Assembly (NCBI RefSeq): GCF_020404845.1
Contig: NZ_JAIOJZ010000022.1
Location: forward strand, 1-64,000
Direction: 5' to 3'
Length of the DNA: 64,000 nucleotides
Source of the DNA: Streptomyces hyderabadensis
GTDB lineage: Bacteria > Actinomycetota > Actinomycetes > Streptomycetales > Streptomycetaceae
The translations under genes and the position numbers were made by a program. Of this stretch, positions 61,334 to 64,000 are shown piece by piece (the stretch's first letter is position 1; every line of letters begins with the position of its first letter). Under the pieces are notes generated by a model. That model did no database searches, had not been told where the DNA came from, and was given only the letters and a program-made list of their open reading frames with translations.

Positions 61334-63739
61334 CTACGAAACCACCGCGGGGTTGGCCGACTTGGGCTTCTGGTCGGTGTCGTCCTCGTCACCCATCGCG
61401 ATCCCGCGCCGCTTGGACACGTAGACCGCCGCCGCGATGACGACGAACGCGACGACGGCGATCAGCACCCGTACCCCGACGCTCTTGTCGGCGCCGTACG
61501 AGAACTTGATGACCGCGGGAGCGATGAGCAGCGCCACCAGGTTCATGACCTTGAGCAGCGGGTTGATCGCGGGGCCCGCGGTGTCCTTGAACGGGTCGCC
61601 GACCGTGTCGCCGATGACGGTCGCGGCGTGGGCCTCGCTGCCCTTGCCGCCGTGGTGACCGTCCTCGACGAGTTTCTTGGCGTTGTCCCAGGAGCCGCCG
61701 GAGTTGGCGAGGAACACCGCCATCAGCGTGCCCGCGCCGATCGCGCCCGCCAGGAACGCGCCGAGCGCGCCCACGCCGAGCGTGAACCCGATGAAGATGG
61801 GCGCCATCACGGCGAGCAGACCGGGCGTGGCGAGTTCCCGCAGGGCGTCCCTGGTGCAGATGTCGACGACCTTGCCGTACTCGGGTTTCTCGCTGTAATC
61901 CATGATTCCGGGCCGCTCCCGGAACTGCCGGCGCACCTCGAAGACCACCGCGCCCGCCGACCGGGACACCGCGTTGATCGCCAGCCCCGAGAAGAGGAAG
62001 ACGACCGCCGCTCCGGCGATGAGCCCGACGAGGTTGTTGGGCTGTGAGATGTCCATCATCAGGTTCATCGGCGCGCCCTCACCGCTGAGCTTCTCGCCCA
62101 CGTCCGCCGCGCCGGTGGTGATGGCGTCGCGGTACGACCCGAACAGGGCCGCGGCGGCGAGTACGGCGGTGGCGATGGCGATGCCCTTGGTGATGGCCTT
62201 GGTGGTGTTGCCGACGGCGTCCAGGTCGGTGAGGACCTGCGCGCCGGCACCCTCGACGTCGCCGGACATCTCGGCGATGCCCTGGGCGTTGTCGGAGACC
62301 GGCCCGAAGGTGTCCATGGCGACGATCACGCCGACCGTAGTGAGCAGGCCGGTGCCGGCCAGCGCCACCGCGAACAGCGCCAGCATGATCGACGTGCCGC
62401 CGAGCAGGAAGGCCCCGTAGACGCCGAGGCCGATCAACAGGGCGGTGTAGACGGCGGATTCGAGGCCGAGCGAGATACCGGCGAGGACGACGGTGGCGGG
62501 ACCGGTGAGCGAGGTCTTGCCGATGTCCTTGACGGGGCGCCTGGTGGTCTCGGTGAAGTAGCCGGTGAGCTGCTGGATCAGGGCGGCGAGCACGATGCCG
62601 ATCGCGACCGCGACCAGCGCGAGGATCCGCGGGTCGCCGCTCTTGCCCGCGATCGCCGCGTCGGTGACGCCGTCCAGGTCGGCGTAGCTGCCGGGCAGGT
62701 AGACGAAGACGGCGACCGCCACCAGCACCAGCGAGATCACCGCGGAGATGAAGAACCCCCGGTTGATCGCGCTCATGCCGCTGCGGTCGGACCGCCGGGG
62801 CGCCACCGCGAAGATGCCGATCATCGCCGTGATCACACCGATCGCCGGGACCAGCAGCGGGAACGCCAGCCCCGAGTCGCCGAACGCGACCTTGCCGAGG
62901 ATCAGCGCGGCCACCAAGGTGACCGCGTACGACTCGAAGAGGTCGGCCGCCATCCCCGCGCAGTCGCCGACGTTGTCGCCCACATTGTCGGCGATGGTCG
63001 CGGCATTGCGCGGATCGTCCTCCGGAATGCCCTGCTCGACCTTGCCGACCAGGTCGGCGCCGACGTCGGCGGCCTTGGTGAAGATGCCGCCGCCGACCCG
63101 CATGAACATCGCGATCAGCGCGGCACCGAGGCCGAAGCCCTCCAGGACCTTCGGCGCGTCGGCCGCGTACACCAGCACCACGCAGCAGGCGCCCAGCAGG
63201 CCGAGCCCCACCGTGAACATGCCGACGACGCCGCCCGTGCGAAACGCGATCTTCGTCGCTTTGTGCGAGACGAGAGTGAGATCCTTTTCCGGTTCTCCGG
63301 GGGCCGGCGTTGCTTCCCGCGCCGCCGCGGCGACGCGCACATTGCTGCGCACGGCCAGCCACATACCGATATAGCCGGTGGCCGCCGAGAACGCCGCGCC
63401 GATCAGAAAGAAGATCGAACGCCCGGCACGTTGATTCCAGTCGTCCGCGGGCAGCAGCATGAGCAGGAAGAACACGATGACGGCGAATACGCCGAGCGTG
63501 CGCAACTGCCGGGCCAGGTAGGCGTTCGCGCCTTCCTGGACGGCCGCCGCGATCTTCTTCATGCTGTCGGTTCCCTCGCCCGCCGCGAGCACCTGGCGCA
63601 CCAGGACACCGGCGAGCACCAGCGCGGCCAGGGCGACGACCGCGATGACCGCGACCAGCGCGCGGTTTCCGTCGGTCAGCACGGCGGCTGCGAGGTGGGA
63701 GGGATCGCCCAACTGATGAGGGGTGGAAAGCTCCGCCAT
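61334..63739 (-). CDS. hppA: K+-independent proton-pumping membrane pyrophosphatase
   Basis: 801 aa from ATG 63739, with AAGGAGG 5 nt upstream. It couples PPi hydrolysis to proton export. Signatures: DVGADLVGKVEQGIPEDDPRN with the acidic cluster, then NVGDNVGDCAGMAADLFESY. The potassium determinant is GNTTKA (Lys), not GNTTAA, so K+-independent, H+-pumping activity is predicted. About 16 hydrophobic segments. The C-terminal tail (SKRRGIAMGDEDDTDQKPKSANPAVVS) is hydrophilic. Confidence 0.96.
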   Translation of the reverse strand: MAELSTPHQLGDPSHLAAAVLTDGNRALVAVIAVVALAALVLAGVLVRQVLAAGEGTDSMKKIAAAVQEGANAYLARQLRTLGVFAVIVFFLLMLLPADDWNQRAGRSIFFLIGAAFSAATGYIGMWLAVRSNVRVAAAAREATPAPGEPEKDLTLVSHKATKIAFRTGGVVGMFTVGLGLLGACCVVLVYAADAPKVLEGFGLGAALIAMFMRVGGGIFTKAADVGADLVGKVEQGIPEDDPRNAATIADNVGDNVGDCAGMAADLFESYAVTLVAALILGKVAFGDSGLAFPLLVPAIGVITAMIGIFAVAPRRSDRSGMSAINRGFFISAVISLVLVAVAVFVYLPGSYADLDGVTDAAIAGKSGDPRILALVAVAIGIVLAALIQQLTGYFTETTRRPVKDIGKTSLTGPATVVLAGISLGLESAVYTALLIGLGVYGAFLLGGTSIMLALFAVALAGTGLLTTVGVIVAMDTFGPVSDNAQGIAEMSGDVEGAGAQVLTDLDAVGNTTKAITKGIAIATAVLAAAALFGSYRDAITTGAADVGEKLSGEGAPMNLMMDISQPNNLVGLIAGAAVVFLFSGLAINAVSRSAGAVVFEVRRQFRERPGIMDYSEKPEYGKVVDICTRDALRELATPGLLAVMAPIFIGFTLGVGALGAFLAGAIGAGTLMAVFLANSGGSWDNAKKLVEDGHHGGKGSEAHAATVIGDTVGDPFKDTAGPAINPLLKVMNLVALLIAPAVIKFSYGADKSVGVRVLIAVVAFVVIAAAVYVSKRRGIAMGDEDDTDQKPKSANPAVVS

Positions 63740-63979
63740 TCGTCCTCCTTGACGCTTGGGCTGAGCTCAAGATGTGGACGGGATTGTAGGTACCGGAACC
63801 TGATCAAAACAGTGCACGACAAAAGGAATTGACCTGTCAACCACAAGGGAGCCGGAAGTAGTAATGCCCCTCCGGCATTAATGCCGTGATCTGTTTGCTG
63901 ATCAATTTTCGGTGCGATTGATCGTGAAGGAATTCACTTGGTGCCCGCACGGCACCAATGTATGTCCGCGCACGGCAAA
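63740..63979. other. hppA upstream region; no gene seen
   Basis: Contains a 14-bp perfect palindrome CGGCATTAATGCCG (63873-63886), also able to pair with TAATGCC at 63862-63868. There are AT-richer stretches with a TACAAT -10-like hexamer on the minus strand upstream of hppA. No ORF with convincing features was found. Confidence 0.4.
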
Positions 63980-64000
63980 GGGCCCCACCAGGTGGGGCCC
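63980..64000. terminator. Terminator hairpin at the window end
   Basis: Inverted repeat GGGCCCCA / TGGGGCCC with a 5-nt loop (CCAGG). It probably serves a gene beyond the window; the window ends within it. Confidence 0.55.

Overview
The window is chromosomal DNA of a Streptomyces, closely related to the S. coelicolor/S. lividans group. The evidence is very high GC with G/C-biased third codon positions, abundant GTG starts, and a gene order I recognise from the S. coelicolor core chromosome: nuoD-like, lysX-like, folP-folB-folK, folE, ftsH, hpt, tilS, dacB, ppa, tipA, a zinc-independent ribosomal protein cluster, a PolA-like gene, holB, tmk, topA and hppA. A diagnostic gene is tipA, whose promoter palindrome and internal TipAS start are both visible. 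A striking number of genes have a -10-like hexamer (TANNNT) only 6-7 nt before the start codon, so many transcripts are probably leaderless.

Layout. 1-5.4 kb: end of an ArsR-like regulator, a TmrB-like ATPase, a two-component system, a MidA-type methyltransferase and an orphan NuoD paralogue. 5.4-12.3 kb: a bacterial PH-domain pair (YdbS/YdbT-like), a coiled-coil membrane protein, an esterase-like hydrolase and an LysX/MprF-like membrane protein. 12.3-16.6 kb: the folate genes. 16.7-24.4 kb: ftsH, hpt, tilS, a DUF2342 metalloprotease, dacB and ppa. 24.5-35.7 kb: ThrE-type exporter, DedA protein, tipA, glutamate decarboxylase, a DrrAB-type ABC exporter with a PadR regulator, aldehyde dehydrogenase, and a WhiJ-type trio (XRE/DUF5753, HATPase, DUF397). 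36.0-38.5 kb: cysteine-free paralogues of S18, L31, L33, L28 and S14 with a CobW-like protein around a divergent Zur-box-like promoter. 38.5-44.2 kb: lipoprotein, DUF2786 protein, a Clp-N/HTH protein with a double palindromic operator, a PolA-family polymerase and two small unknowns.

44.38-48.60 kb is a 4.2-kb island integrated at the 3' end of tRNA-Thr(CGU). A 46-bp near-perfect direct repeat of the tRNA 3' half bounds it, but it has no integrase. Its codon usage is visibly less GC-biased than its surroundings. It carries an HNH-nuclease protein, a protein of unknown function, a PD-(D/E)XK-like protein and a twice-frameshifted YdcF pseudogene. This is the best candidate for an undescribed system (possibly anti-phage defence). 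Paired TGAGACC heptamers near both ends look like recombinase arm sites.

48.7-64 kb returns to core genes: a secreted TAP-type peptidase, holB, a giant transporter-kinase fusion (tmk), topA, a methyltransferase, a small lipoprotein and the proton-pumping pyrophosphatase hppA. All coordinates, motifs and alignments come from reading the sequence by eye; family names are from memory and no database was searched.
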